64,000 nt of DNA, from positions 2,441,350 to 2,505,349 of the forward strand of contig FO203512.1 of the NCBI GenBank assembly GCA_000967895.1, written 5' to 3'. Positions within the stretch are counted from its first letter, which is position 1; the number at the start of each line of letters is the position of its first letter. The notes beneath the pieces were generated by a model, which saw nothing but the letters and a program-made list of their open reading frames with translations, did no database searches and was not told where the DNA came from. Origin of the DNA: Oleispira antarctica RB-8. Its GTDB lineage: Bacteria; Pseudomonadota; Gammaproteobacteria; Pseudomonadales; Oceanobacteraceae. Of the stretch, positions 8,025 to 16,291 are shown one piece after another. The position numbers and the translations under genes are program-made.

Positions 8025-9281
8025 TTATAGCCCGATAATGTGCGCACGATTGGTGAAAAATATTCCGCTTGGGCTGTCTGCTTGGAAACATTTTTCTTCA
8101 ACGAAAGTATTGGTATCGTAAATACAAACTTTATTTTCGTCGCGTACCGATGCCCACACTTTTTCACCGCGTGGATTAAATTCCATATGCAGTACGGCTT
8201 TTCCGGGCTTTTTCTCATGAATGATTTTTAACTTTTCGGTCTCGATTACCTGCAGTGTGTCATTATCGGGGTAAGCGAAATTCACCCATACGTGGCGACC
8301 ATCAGGGCGAGCCATTACGAAGATAGGCTGGCCGTGTACGGGAATTGCAGCTTCTTGTTCCCACGTTGTCATGTTTAAGACTAATACTTCGTGACGCCCT
8401 ACTGCGGGAACAAAAGCACGATTGCCCGAGATAGCCCAGCCTTCTAGATGAGGCATTTTATAAACTGGCAGACGCTTTTCGCCCATGCCGTAGTTTGGCA
8501 AAATACGTGTAACGCCCTTTTCTGGATGCCATAAATCCAACATAGCCATGCCGTCTTCACCGAATAATCCGGCAATGTAATAACGGCCGTCTGGGCTCAT
8601 TAATGCATCATAAGGTTTTTGGCCTATATCAAAGAATTTGGTAATAATGGGTTTGCCAGAATCAAGATCAACGATCCAGATTTCACCGCTATCAAACAGA
8701 CTGAAAACGAATTGTTGACCTGGTGCATCGACTAAGCCCACCGTTTTAGATTGCTTGCCGTCACGACCTATGGCGGGTAGATCGAATTTAAGTTCTAGGG
8801 TTTCGCTATCAAAAATACGCACGCCACCGGGGGTATAATTTGATACCGCCACCAATTTTCCATCTTGGGAAATGGCTCCACCAATGCTGTTACCCGCCTG
8901 CATTATGCGTTTGTCGATTTGTTGTTTTGTGATATCAACTTTTGTTAACCCGCCATCACGGCCAAAGACATAAGCGAAGCGCTCGTCGCGAGAATAGACG
9001 ATGGAAGCGTGAGATAAATCCCCTAACCCGCTGATGCGAGCCAAGCGGGTTTGGCTTGTGGTATTCACAATTTGAACCGAGCCTGTAGCGCGCTCGACAA
9101 TGACACCGAGATCACCTGTGGCGATAGTTTCTACTGTTTGTGCGACAGTTTGTGACGCTGGCTGTAAGCCTGATTGTAAAATGGGGGATGAACTCAGTGC
9201 GCAGCCAGTCAAAAGAGAAGCCGTGGCAATCAACCCAGTTAATACATTGTATTTAAGTGTTGTCTTCATGATATTATCCAT
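8025..9281 (-). CDS. nirF: NirF, periplasmic heme d1 biosynthesis lipoprotein
   Basis: 418 residues with a lipoprotein-type signal ending LLTGC (cysteine at about residue 27), then an eight-bladed propeller related to the d1 domain of NirS but without a cytochrome c domain. NirF acts in the periplasm in the late steps of heme d1 maturation and interacts with NirN and NirS in Pseudomonas. The likely initiator is the ATG at 9281 behind GAGAG; an ATG at 9269 is an alternative and gives a shorter signal peptide. It begins 6 bp after the nirC stop, so the two are coupled. Confidence 0.9.
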   Translation of the reverse strand: MDNIMKTTLKYNVLTGLIATASLLTGCALSSSPILQSGLQPASQTVAQTVETIATGDLGVIVERATGSVQIVNTTSQTRLARISGLGDLSHASIVYSRDERFAYVFGRDGGLTKVDITKQQIDKRIMQAGNSIGGAISQDGKLVAVSNYTPGGVRIFDSETLELKFDLPAIGRDGKQSKTVGLVDAPGQQFVFSLFDSGEIWIVDLDSGKPIITKFFDIGQKPYDALMSPDGRYYIAGLFGEDGMAMLDLWHPEKGVTRILPNYGMGEKRLPVYKMPHLEGWAISGNRAFVPAVGRHEVLVLNMTTWEQEAAIPVHGQPIFVMARPDGRHVWVNFAYPDNDTLQVIETEKLKIIHEKKPGKAVLHMEFNPRGEKVWASVRDENKVCIYDTNTFVEEKCFQADSPSGIFFTNRAHIIGL

Positions 9282-9287
9282 TAGCTC

Positions 9288-9656
9288 TCAATTATTTTTC
9301 CTATCGGATTTTCCTAAAAAGCGGCCATCTTTAAGTTCGGCAACCAGCCATTCAATTTCTGCAGTTGTTAAAATATTATCCCAGGCAGGCATGGCTAATG
9401 TTTCACGGCCGTACTTAATGGTATTCACTAAAATATAATTCGGGGTATCAGCTAGATTTTCTGGCAATAGGGCTGGACCTAAGCCGCCTTTCATTGTCAT
9501 ACCGTGGCAAGAGCCACAGTCTTGTTTTAGTAAATGGGTAAGTTCTTGTTGGCGTTCGTGACTGGGAATTTCAGCATGGCTCAAGGTCGCCATCATCACA
9601 GCAGCACTGACGATCATGACGGTTATTGCAGTTGAAATTAAACGCTTAATTGTCAT
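9288..9656 (-). CDS. nirC: NirC, small periplasmic cytochrome c
   Basis: 122 residues: signal peptide (about 1-28) and one cytochrome c domain with CGSCH (C47, C50, H51) and a downstream Met in LAMPAWDN as probable sixth ligand. NirC is thought to pass electrons during heme d1 maturation and can donate to NirS. It heads the nirCFDLGHJEN operon, about 100 bp downstream of an FNR/Dnr-like site. The GLGPALLPENL segment also occurs in nearly the same form in the cytochrome domain of NirN, suggesting a shared origin. Confidence 0.88.
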   Translation of the reverse strand: MTIKRLISTAITVMIVSAAVMMATLSHAEIPSHERQQELTHLLKQDCGSCHGMTMKGGLGPALLPENLADTPNYILVNTIKYGRETLAMPAWDNILTTAEIEWLVAELKDGRFLGKSDRKNN

Positions 9657-9752
9657 ATTGAAAACGCCTCGTTTTTTCTTTGTTCATTTTTAAATCAATG
9701 AAAAAAGTATAAAGGGAAAGGCCTTGAGACATAATGCTGACTTAGCTTTTAG

Positions 9753-9766
9753 ATGATACATATCAA
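9753..9766 (-). promoter_or_regulatory. Putative FNR/Dnr site upstream of nirC
   Basis: ATGATACATATCAA matches the TTGAT-N4-ATCAA consensus at nine of ten positions. Its centre is about 103 bp upstream of the nirC start. A good -10 hexamer at the spacing seen for nirS and nirQ is not present, so promoter geometry is less certain here. The rest of the 278-bp gap (9657-9934) is AT-rich with no visible gene. Confidence 0.55.
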
Positions 9767-9934
9767 GCTATTTCAGAGTTATTTTTTGATATAAAGCGGA
9801 GGTTTAATAACGTTCTATTTTAGAGCGTTAAAATACTGATTTAGAACAAGTTTTTAATTCTACGAGAATAAATATACAGAAATAAAATAAGAAAAACCTA
9901 CCGAGATAGCAGATTATAAAAAAGTGTATTAGCG

Positions 9935-10390
9935 CTATAGGACTTTAAAATAGGGTAATCGCGATGACATAGCCTGAGCCAAATTAACCATTCCCCACAA
10001 TACAAACGAGGTATGCATAATGGTAAAATATAAAATAATCATTGGCCATGCCTGCGTTGAGCCTTCCGTCATCAAATAGATTAATGAACAGCCACCGACC
10101 ACTGCGACACCACCAATTACCGAGAGCCACAGAGCAACCCGAGAATGTGATTGATCAAGCTCTTTTTGGCTAACGTTGGTTTCAATGACACGGCGTTGCT
10201 TTAGGTCTTGGCATTCGTCTAAATTAAGGTCTAGCGCATCTCGAATTTTTTGCGGTGTGCTACTGCCTTTATTTTTTGCAGGAAGCCATACAAGCTTGCG
10301 ATATAACATGGCAAGCAGCAGGAAAGAAATTCCTGGGAGTGCCAACAAGTTTGCCAAGTACAGTGCTTGTGCTTGTACGGATTTATTCAT
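9935..10390 (-). CDS. Three-helix membrane protein of the nirQ operon
   Basis: 151 residues with three hydrophobic segments (about 12-33, 85-107 and 115-140) separated by a charged cytoplasmic loop of some 50 residues. The gene begins 5 bp after nirQ and so is co-transcribed with it. Pseudomonas denitrifiers have membrane genes nirO and nirP behind nirQ, and this could be a distant counterpart of NirP, but I cannot establish that by eye. No metal-binding or catalytic motif is visible. A role in assembly of nitrite or nitric oxide reductase is inference from context only. Confidence 0.6.
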   Translation of the reverse strand: MNKSVQAQALYLANLLALPGISFLLLAMLYRKLVWLPAKNKGSSTPQKIRDALDLNLDECQDLKQRRVIETNVSQKELDQSHSRVALWLSVIGGVAVVGGCSLIYLMTEGSTQAWPMIILYFTIMHTSFVLWGMVNLAQAMSSRLPYFKVL

Positions 10391-10395
10391 GTATT

Positions 10396-11205
10396 TTACT
10401 CACTTACGCACGCATCGATAACCGTTTTGAGGGCCGCGACGGTTGCTTCGTCATCAGATAAAGGTTCGGCCATTGCAGCATAACAGGCTTGTTTAATACC
10501 CACACCACTAACCACCAGCTTAGCGGCATAGATGATTAAACGCGTAGACGCGGCTTCTTCTAGATCGTGGTCTTTTAGATTACGCAAGGCAGTACCTAAA
10601 CGAACCAACTGCTCAACCAGTTCCATTGGTGCACCACTTTCTTGGGCAACAATTTTTGCTTCAATGTCTTCACTTGGATAGTCAAAACTCATCGCCATAA
10701 AGCGCTGACGTGTACTGGGCTTCATGCCTTTAATGAGGTTTTGATAACCTGGATTGTACGACACGACTAGCATAAAACCAGGCGCTGCCTCTAAGTATTC
10801 GCCCGTCCGTTCAATGGGTAATACTCGACGATCGTCGGCTAATGGGTGCAGCACAACAGTGGTATCTTTTCGCGCTTCGACCACTTCATCTAAATAACAG
10901 ATACCGCCTTCTCGAACGGCCTTAGTCAATGGGCCGTCTTGCCAATACGTGCCTTCTGGACCAATGAGGTGACGCCCGACAAGGTCGGCAGCGGTTAGAT
11001 CATCGTGGCAAGAAACGGTATACAAAGGACGGCCTAATTTTTCCGCCATGGCGGCGATAAAACGGGTTTTACCACAACCAGTAGGGCCTTTGATTAGCAC
11101 GGGAAGCTGGTTGTTATAGGCGTGGGTAAATAACTCCACTTCGTTGCCTTGTGGCTCGTAGTACAAATTATTGCTTGCATTATTTATGGCGATTTCAACG
11201 GTCAT
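10396..11205 (-). CDS. nirQ: NirQ/NorQ, MoxR-type AAA+ ATPase
   Basis: 269 residues, length typical of the CbbQ/NirQ/NorQ/GpvN group. Walker A is GPTGCGKT (residues 40-47), Walker B is CYLDEVVEA, and the sensor segment VVSYNPGYQ follows. These cytoplasmic ATPases activate metalloenzymes. In denitrifiers NirQ is needed for functional nitric oxide and nitrite reductase, normally with a NorD partner that is not in this window. An FNR/Dnr-like site with a -10 element lies upstream (11246-11286), so it should be induced at low oxygen with nitrogen oxides. Confidence 0.9.
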   Translation of the reverse strand: MTVEIAINNASNNLYYEPQGNEVELFTHAYNNQLPVLIKGPTGCGKTRFIAAMAEKLGRPLYTVSCHDDLTAADLVGRHLIGPEGTYWQDGPLTKAVREGGICYLDEVVEARKDTTVVLHPLADDRRVLPIERTGEYLEAAPGFMLVVSYNPGYQNLIKGMKPSTRQRFMAMSFDYPSEDIEAKIVAQESGAPMELVEQLVRLGTALRNLKDHDLEEAASTRLIIYAAKLVVSGVGIKQACYAAMAEPLSDDEATVAALKTVIDACVSE

Positions 11206-11245
11206 AGTCTTTCCTCACGCTTATGACTTTTACAATATGCTGTTC

Positions 11246-11286
11246 ATAGTAGTCAACTATTGGCAAAGGCTATTGATTAGCATCAG
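11246..11286 (-). promoter_or_regulatory. FNR/Dnr-dependent promoter of nirQ
   Basis: TTGATTAGCATCAG at 11273-11286 matches the FNR/Dnr consensus at nine of ten positions. On the minus strand a -10-like TACTAT lies at 11246-11251, its centre 31 bp from the centre of the site, the geometry of a class II activated promoter. The site may also affect the divergent small gene at 11362. Confidence 0.65.
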
Positions 11287-11361
11287 GTTTTAGCGGGTTA
11301 ATGCGCCTTGGCCGGTGGTTTTATGGCAAACTGCGAGAATAGTAAAAGATGAAGTGATGAT

Positions 11362-11574
11362 ATGAGCCAATCTGATAATACAGAACCTACTGTGCGTAAA
11401 TGTGATAACTGCCATGGCACTGTCGGCCTGAAAGATAAAATGTGTACGCGTTGTGGCTTCGCCCTCTCTCCTGTACGCAGCACTAAAGCGAAGTGGCGTG
11501 GAATTAGTTTTCCGGTATTTGTATTTTGGGTATCGGTTTTTTGTGTGTTGATGATGCTGTGGCTGCCGCGTTAG
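11362..11574 (+). CDS. DnrP-like zinc-ribbon membrane protein
   Basis: 70 residues: an N-terminal zinc ribbon with two CxxC-type knuckles (CDNC and CTRCG), a basic linker, and one C-terminal membrane helix ending in WLPR. This layout resembles short proteins annotated as DnrP in pseudomonads, which lie near denitrification regulators; I recall the ending but cannot align them here. It is the only plus-strand gene inside the nir region and diverges from nirQ, sharing its FNR/Dnr-type site. Function is unknown. Confidence 0.6.
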   Translation: MSQSDNTEPTVRKCDNCHGTVGLKDKMCTRCGFALSPVRSTKAKWRGISFPVFVFWVSVFCVLMMLWLPR

Positions 11575-11633
11575 CGACAGGCCAAGGCTAATGCCATAGT
11601 TTATGGTTTATCACTTACACTAAGGGTTTGCGA

Positions 11634-12038
11634 TTAAAGCTTACGACTAAACGTTGAGACGATATTTCCTGTGCTCGTCAGGTTAGCTTGGTCATAATCA
11701 AAAGCTCCTTCTTGTTTTTCTCCGACAACGGTTAACTCAAACTTGATATTCGTATTTTCTGCTAAGCCATCACCACACTGAACATCTAAAACCGTTGATG
11801 ATTTTGCTTGCCATACACACCAAAGATCTTCTTTTTCCTCTTGGCCTAGTACGAGTTTATTAGGATGTAAGGTGCCCTTGCCATCAAACTCTAGCTCGAG
11901 CGCACTGTACTGTGACAAAGGCGCATCAACACTTGATTCCCAATGGCCCGCACCAGGGTGCCCACTGCAGCCTTGCAGAAAAATTGAAGCTGTTAGTGCC
12001 AATGATACGGAGAATCCTAATGCAACTTTTTTATTCAT
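11634..12038 (-). CDS. Small secreted lipoprotein of unknown function
   Basis: 134 residues from the ATG at 12038, chosen because AAGAGG lies just before it; an upstream ATG at 12074 would overlap the cupredoxin gene and spoil the signal sequence. A lipoprotein signal ends IFLQGC, so the mature protein should be anchored by Cys near residue 24. The rest is a beta-rich domain with two more cysteines (WCVW and VQCGDG) that could pair. I do not recognise the family. It follows the cupredoxin gene by 25 bp, so a role linked to nitrite reduction or copper is possible but unproven. Confidence 0.6.
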   Translation of the reverse strand: MNKKVALGFSVSLALTASIFLQGCSGHPGAGHWESSVDAPLSQYSALELEFDGKGTLHPNKLVLGQEEKEDLWCVWQAKSSTVLDVQCGDGLAENTNIKFELTVVGEKQEGAFDYDQANLTSTGNIVSTFSRKL

Positions 12039-12063
12039 ACGGCCTCTTTTCTTAATTCTGTAT

Positions 12064-12384
12064 TTATTGAACATGCACGGTCCCCATCATTTTCGGATGA
12101 GGGCCACATCGATAATTAAACGTACCGACTTGGTTAAAGGTTCGCTGGTAGGTTTCGCCAGGGAAGAGATAATCAGGCTCTCGGTCCCCTGCTTCTTCAA
12201 ACCATACGCTGTGATATTGGCGTTTTTCTTTATTGCTCCAAACGACGGTATCACCAACATTAATCACTAGGTATTGAGGAACAAATTCGAACTTTATGAT
12301 TTCAGCCTCTATCACTTCTGCGTTTAATGGCAACGAGACTATTGAGGCAATCAGAGCTATCAACAGTATGCATGTATTTTTCAT
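12064..12384 (-). CDS. Cupredoxin (type I blue-copper protein)
   Basis: 106 residues: signal peptide (about 1-22) followed by a plastocyanin-like fold. The copper ligands are visible as the His of QYHSVW and the short loop CGPHPKM (C-x2-H-x2-M), the loop spacing of amicyanin. Such periplasmic proteins carry single electrons. Next to nirS, and with no nirM cytochrome c551 in the cluster, it is a good candidate electron donor to NirS. It has its own upstream FNR-like site (12418-12431), which overlaps the terminator of the nirS-cytochrome unit. The predicted transcription start falls at or next to the ATG. Confidence 0.82.
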   Translation of the reverse strand: MKNTCILLIALIASIVSLPLNAEVIEAEIIKFEFVPQYLVINVGDTVVWSNKEKRQYHSVWFEEAGDREPDYLFPGETYQRTFNQVGTFNYRCGPHPKMMGTVHVQ

Positions 12385-12390
12385 AACTTC

Positions 12391-12431
12391 AGTATCCTTT
12401 ATTTTTCATTAAAGACATTGATTAGAAACAA
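12391..12431 (-). promoter_or_regulatory. Putative FNR/Dnr promoter of the cupredoxin gene
   Basis: TTGATTAGAAACAA at 12418-12431 matches the FNR/Dnr consensus at nine of ten positions and shares TTGATTAG with the nirQ site. A -10-like GATACT on the minus strand lies at 12391-12396, again 31 bp centre to centre. The predicted start point would be about 12384, the initiator codon itself. Confidence 0.45.
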
Positions 12432-12466
12432 AAAAGGCATCTTTTAATCATTTAAAAGATACCTTT
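12426..12466 (-). terminator. Terminator of the nirS-multiheme cytochrome unit
   Basis: A 15-bp near-perfect inverted repeat (12433-12447 with 12452-12466, 4-nt loop TCAT). On the minus strand it is followed by TTTTTTGTTT, a classical intrinsic terminator. It lies 39 bp after the stop of the cytochrome gene and separates it from the cupredoxin gene. Confidence 0.8.
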
Positions 12467-12504
12467 ATCGTGCCTAGACTTTGCTGATATTACCTCTGTT
12501 GATA

Positions 12505-14313
12505 TTACTGTTTCGCAGCGTTCAACTCAGCAGCTTCGTTATCTAAGCCTAACTTGTAGCCTAGTGAAACATGATGGAAACGAGAGTTGGTATAGTCATC
12601 GTGAATTGCAAAACCAAAGTTGTACAAAACATCTTTGCCAATACTCACATCACCTTGCTTATTGGATACTAGCTTACGTTTCATAATGACTGACCAAGTG
12701 CCGTTTTTAAGCTTGGCATCAAACTCAGCCCCCTGTCCACCCGTCATGCTACGATCTGCCAAGATGTGACCATCTTCTACAATCGCTTCACCAGACTTGT
12801 AGCGTACGATATCCATATAGCCTTTCTCGCCCATCAACGCTTTAATGTCATCTTCAGATTTCAATTTATCCCAACCGCCTTTTTTCTTGCCACCACGTCC
12901 TTTAATCTCAAGTTTAGTACGAGTCTCTTTAAGGTATTTTGTCACACCATTTTCTAAGTTGATTCTCGAAGCAAACTTACTGCCTTTTAAAGTTTTAGCA
13001 TCAGGTGCATCTGGCATATTTCTCGCGTCATGGTGACACGTTGCCCAGCAGCCCGCACGATCTGCAAATTCAACATTGTCGTTGGCAAACATCACGGCCA
13101 GCTTCATTGGATTTAAAGGATCCATTTTCCCACCATCAACGAAAGGCACTGGCACATGGTCACCATCGGCCCAACTAAAGCGCATGTATAAGTGATCAGC
13201 ATCGTAAGTAGAATCAACGGTCACTGGGATACTGCCACGCTTACCTGCGATTGGCGTATCTTCCGCTTTTTCACCGCTCACAATCTTAGCGCCCATTGCC
13301 GCTGTTTCTTTATCGTGACACGTTACGCAACGATCTCCGCCTTTAGTAAACGGACGTGCGCCACCATGATCACGACCATTTTGAATCCATTCGATCGATG
13401 TTTGGCCAGGATAAAAGATAGTAATCTCACGGCTATTGGCTTTTGACCAATCAACATTGATACTGCTAGCAGAAGTGTCGTTAGTAGACTTAGGTGCCTT
13501 TTTTCCAGCAGGAGAATGGCTCTGTTTGTATTTTTCTAACGCGTCTTGCACTGCACTTTCAATGGCTTTTTTCTCTTTTGCTATAGCTTCATCTTTTTCA
13601 ACTTTAGCGGTTTCAGCATCTATCTTATCTTGCTTTTCAATACGCGCTAAACCTTCAAGATACATTTTTGGGACTTCACGAATATAGTCAGGATTGGGTT
13701 TTTCAATCTCCTCCAGTTCTTCGTCTGATAGTTGATGACGAACACTGTTATGAGCAATGCCTTTATGGCAATCGATACACGTTTGACCTTCTTGAAAAGC
13801 ATTTAAATGTTGTTTACGCGCACGAGGTTTTTGGAATTCTGGATTCATTGATTCGATCGTATGGCAGTTTCTGCACTCACGAGAATCAGTAGTTTTCATC
13901 GCATTCCAAACACTTTTCGCCATGGTTAAGCGATGCTCTTCGAACTCTTCTTTAGTATCAATTTTACCCGTCAACCAAGAGAACACTTCTTTAGAAGCCT
14001 GAATCTTACGCACCATTTTATGAATCCATGGGCGTGGTACGTGACAGTCTGGGCAACCCGCTCGTACACCAGTACGATTCGAGTAGTGAATGCTGGGTTT
14101 ATATTCTTGATATACGTTAGCTTCCATTTCATGGCAGCCAATACAAAATTCCATTTGGTTTGTCGCTTCCAAGGCGGTATTGAAACCACCCCAAAAAAGG
14201 ACGCCAACTATAAAAAACACTACAGCACCTGCGATCGTAGTGCCAAGAACTAATCGTCTATTAAAAAAATGGGGTTTATGAACAATTTCTTCTGTCACTC
14301 TGTCATCAGTCAT
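12505..14313 (-). CDS. NapC/NirT multiheme cytochrome fused to an EB_dh-like heme-binding domain
   Basis: 602 residues, about three times the usual NirT length. Residues 20-45 form a membrane anchor. Residues 50-195 form a NapC/NirT tetraheme domain with CIGCH (57-61), CPDCH (87-91), CRNCH (147-151) and CIDCH (179-183). A charged coiled-coil linker follows (about 195-275). The C-terminal 310 residues add CVTCH (329-333) and an unusual C-x3-CH site (C422, C426, H427) in a beta-rich domain resembling the heme-binding subunit of ethylbenzene/DMSO-reductase-type enzymes. NapC/NirT proteins carry electrons from quinol to periplasmic reductases. It follows nirS by 86 bp and likely feeds NirS directly or through the cupredoxin. 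Confidence 0.85.
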   Translation of the reverse strand: MTDDRVTEEIVHKPHFFNRRLVLGTTIAGAVVFFIVGVLFWGGFNTALEATNQMEFCIGCHEMEANVYQEYKPSIHYSNRTGVRAGCPDCHVPRPWIHKMVRKIQASKEVFSWLTGKIDTKEEFEEHRLTMAKSVWNAMKTTDSRECRNCHTIESMNPEFQKPRARKQHLNAFQEGQTCIDCHKGIAHNSVRHQLSDEELEEIEKPNPDYIREVPKMYLEGLARIEKQDKIDAETAKVEKDEAIAKEKKAIESAVQDALEKYKQSHSPAGKKAPKSTNDTSASSINVDWSKANSREITIFYPGQTSIEWIQNGRDHGGARPFTKGGDRCVTCHDKETAAMGAKIVSGEKAEDTPIAGKRGSIPVTVDSTYDADHLYMRFSWADGDHVPVPFVDGGKMDPLNPMKLAVMFANDNVEFADRAGCWATCHHDARNMPDAPDAKTLKGSKFASRINLENGVTKYLKETRTKLEIKGRGGKKKGGWDKLKSEDDIKALMGEKGYMDIVRYKSGEAIVEDGHILADRSMTGGQGAEFDAKLKNGTWSVIMKRKLVSNKQGDVSIGKDVLYNFGFAIHDDYTNSRFHHVSLGYKLGLDNEAAELNAAKQ

Positions 14314-14399
14314 AATAATTTCGCCGAAATGAGGTACTGCATAATTTCATTATATTTGAGAGGGCAAGGAAACCCTTGCCCAATCACGGTTTTTACTTA

Positions 14400-16031
14400 C
14401 TAGGTTTTGTGGTTCATGCGGTTATAAACGTTGAACTTACCGGTAGGCGTTGTTAAACCTTTGATACGGTGCTTCTCTTCTAGCGTTTTCGCATCATAGA
14501 CAACAATTTCACCGGTAGGGTTTGAAGCATCTACACGGTTCCAAACAGATACCCAAACTTCAGTACCGTCGTCATTGAATTCCATGTGTAATGCCGCTTT
14601 GCCTTCTTCTTCTGTTACCCGAATTGTTTTCACAATTTCGTGCGTCTTTTTATCGAAGACTTGTACCGACTGCTGAACTTCTGGTTCTGGGTGCTTAAGT
14701 TGATCAACCCAAACGTAATCAGAAGTTTCATGCGTACGAATGAATACACCAGGGCCGTCTGTTTCAACTTCGTAGCAAAGTTTCCACGCTTGATCGGGAT
14801 GACCAATAGGATCATTACCCCAAATAGAGACTGAGCCTTCTCCTAGGTGAGTCGTGCCACCAACAGGGCCGCACTCTTCATCAATCCAGTTAGCACCTGG
14901 ACCTGGGTGAGGCAATTTAGCCACGTCGATCATTTTTTCAAGCTTGCGAGTCTTGGTATCGATAACAACCATCTTATTAGAGGCGTTGGCAGCGATTTGG
15001 AAATAACGACCCGTTGGATCGAAGAAACCATCATGCAAGAATTCTGCGGAAGCCATTGAGGTAATGGTTAAGTTGTCTAGGTCGTTATAATCAACTTGCA
15101 ACATTTGACCTGTTTCTTTAACCGCGACAATAAACGATGATTGAATTGGGCTGGTATAAATCGCCGCAACACGCGCTTCGTTAATATAATCCCCTTTGGT
15201 ATTGTAACCACGAGTAGAAACAACCTTCAGCGGATCTAGTGTTACTGCGTCCATAATGACGAAGTGTGGTGGCCAGTAACCACCGGCAATAACGTATTTT
15301 CCATCACCTGATACTGCGATATCACGTGCGTCGTATGCCATCTTAGTTTCAGCGACTAACATTTTTTCAGGGGTTTGCCATAAATCGATTTTGTTAACCT
15401 TGCCATCACGGCCAATGGTGTACCAAAAACGGCCGACTTCATCTTTAGGATGTTCAGTTTTATGGTGCTCAGTACCTTTAATTACGTGTACTGCATAGCC
15501 CGTATTGATGTGCGTGATAATTTCTTTAGTATCGCCGTCAATGATTGCGGCAGTGCCCGCATCACGCTCAATAACCACAAAGAAGTTTTTCCAATTACGA
15601 CCATGCAATGGCTTAGTTGGGTAATCTTTTGGCGCGACAAATTCTTTAGTAAAAGATTTCATTTGCGCTAGTGACATCTCAGGTGGAACCGGGGGCTCCA
15701 TCTGAATAAAGGTCGCTAAGTTTTTAATTTGTTCTTTGCTGAAGATGTCATCGAAATTATTCATTCCGCCTTCAGTACCGTAAGCAATAATTTTTTCTAA
15801 ACGAACCTGACCTTTTGTCAAAGTACTTTCTGGCTCTAGGTTTTTGCCCGTAGCGCCTTTCCGCAATACACCATGACAACCTGCACAACGCTGGAAATAT
15901 AATAAACTGGTTTCTTCAAATACTTTTTCAGATAATGTTGGACCCTTGGCTGGGGCTGCTGTACTGACGCCCGCTGTTGCCATGCCGATGGCCAGACCTA
16001 TGACCGACAATCCAAATTTTAGCTTTTTCAT
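14400..16031 (-). CDS. nirS: NirS, cytochrome cd1 nitrite reductase
   Basis: 543 residues. Signal peptide (about 1-26), cytochrome c domain with CAGCH (C49, C52, H53), then the eight-bladed d1 propeller. GYAVH puts the proximal d1 ligand at His182, the same number as in the Pseudomonas aeruginosa enzyme, and the two catalytic distal histidines fit H333 (AEFLHDG) and H375 (KLPHPGPG). The periplasmic enzyme reduces nitrite to nitric oxide, the defining step of denitrification. It heads a unit with the multiheme cytochrome gene. An FNR/Dnr-like promoter lies at 16106-16146. No norCB or nos genes are in the window, so the fate of nitric oxide is not shown. Confidence 0.97.
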   Translation of the reverse strand: MKKLKFGLSVIGLAIGMATAGVSTAAPAKGPTLSEKVFEETSLLYFQRCAGCHGVLRKGATGKNLEPESTLTKGQVRLEKIIAYGTEGGMNNFDDIFSKEQIKNLATFIQMEPPVPPEMSLAQMKSFTKEFVAPKDYPTKPLHGRNWKNFFVVIERDAGTAAIIDGDTKEIITHINTGYAVHVIKGTEHHKTEHPKDEVGRFWYTIGRDGKVNKIDLWQTPEKMLVAETKMAYDARDIAVSGDGKYVIAGGYWPPHFVIMDAVTLDPLKVVSTRGYNTKGDYINEARVAAIYTSPIQSSFIVAVKETGQMLQVDYNDLDNLTITSMASAEFLHDGFFDPTGRYFQIAANASNKMVVIDTKTRKLEKMIDVAKLPHPGPGANWIDEECGPVGGTTHLGEGSVSIWGNDPIGHPDQAWKLCYEVETDGPGVFIRTHETSDYVWVDQLKHPEPEVQQSVQVFDKKTHEIVKTIRVTEEEGKAALHMEFNDDGTEVWVSVWNRVDASNPTGEIVVYDAKTLEEKHRIKGLTTPTGKFNVYNRMNHKT

Positions 16032-16105
16032 ACCAACTCTCTCTCGTGGTTATAAAGGTAAACAAAGAAGCAATACGCTCATTTTCTTTACATTGCTTTA
16101 CGCAC

Positions 16106-16146
16106 ACTATGGTTGAATATGAAACTGAGATAATGACTTCGGTCAA
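16106..16146 (-). promoter_or_regulatory. Putative FNR/Dnr promoter of nirS
   Basis: ATGACTTCGGTCAA at 16133-16146 is close to the TTGAC-N4-GTCAA form of the FNR/Dnr site. A -10-like CATAGT on the minus strand lies at 16106-16111, 31 bp centre to centre, the same spacing as at nirQ. A second weaker candidate, TTGACATAGCGCAA, lies at 16182-16195 between nirS and the divergent hemerythrin gene. Confidence 0.5.
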
Positions 16147-16291
16147 TTCAGGTAACAGCGTTGAAAACAATTTTTATTTTGTTGACATAGCGCAACTATA
16201 AATCTTAAAACTCTGTTGCTTGCATCCTTTTATGTAAAGCTAAGCATCATTACTTTTTGTGATCTTTGTGACTAACAACTGGATGTAGACT

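Noticed and set aside
13436-13687. Plus-strand open frame opposite the coiled-coil linker of the multiheme cytochrome
   Set aside because: Shadow of the charged linker's biased codons; no ribosome site or family resemblance.
16182-16195. TTGACATAGCGCAA as a second FNR/Dnr site for the hemerythrin gene
   Set aside because: It matches the half-sites only partly, and no -10 hexamer lies at the spacing seen in the other promoters.
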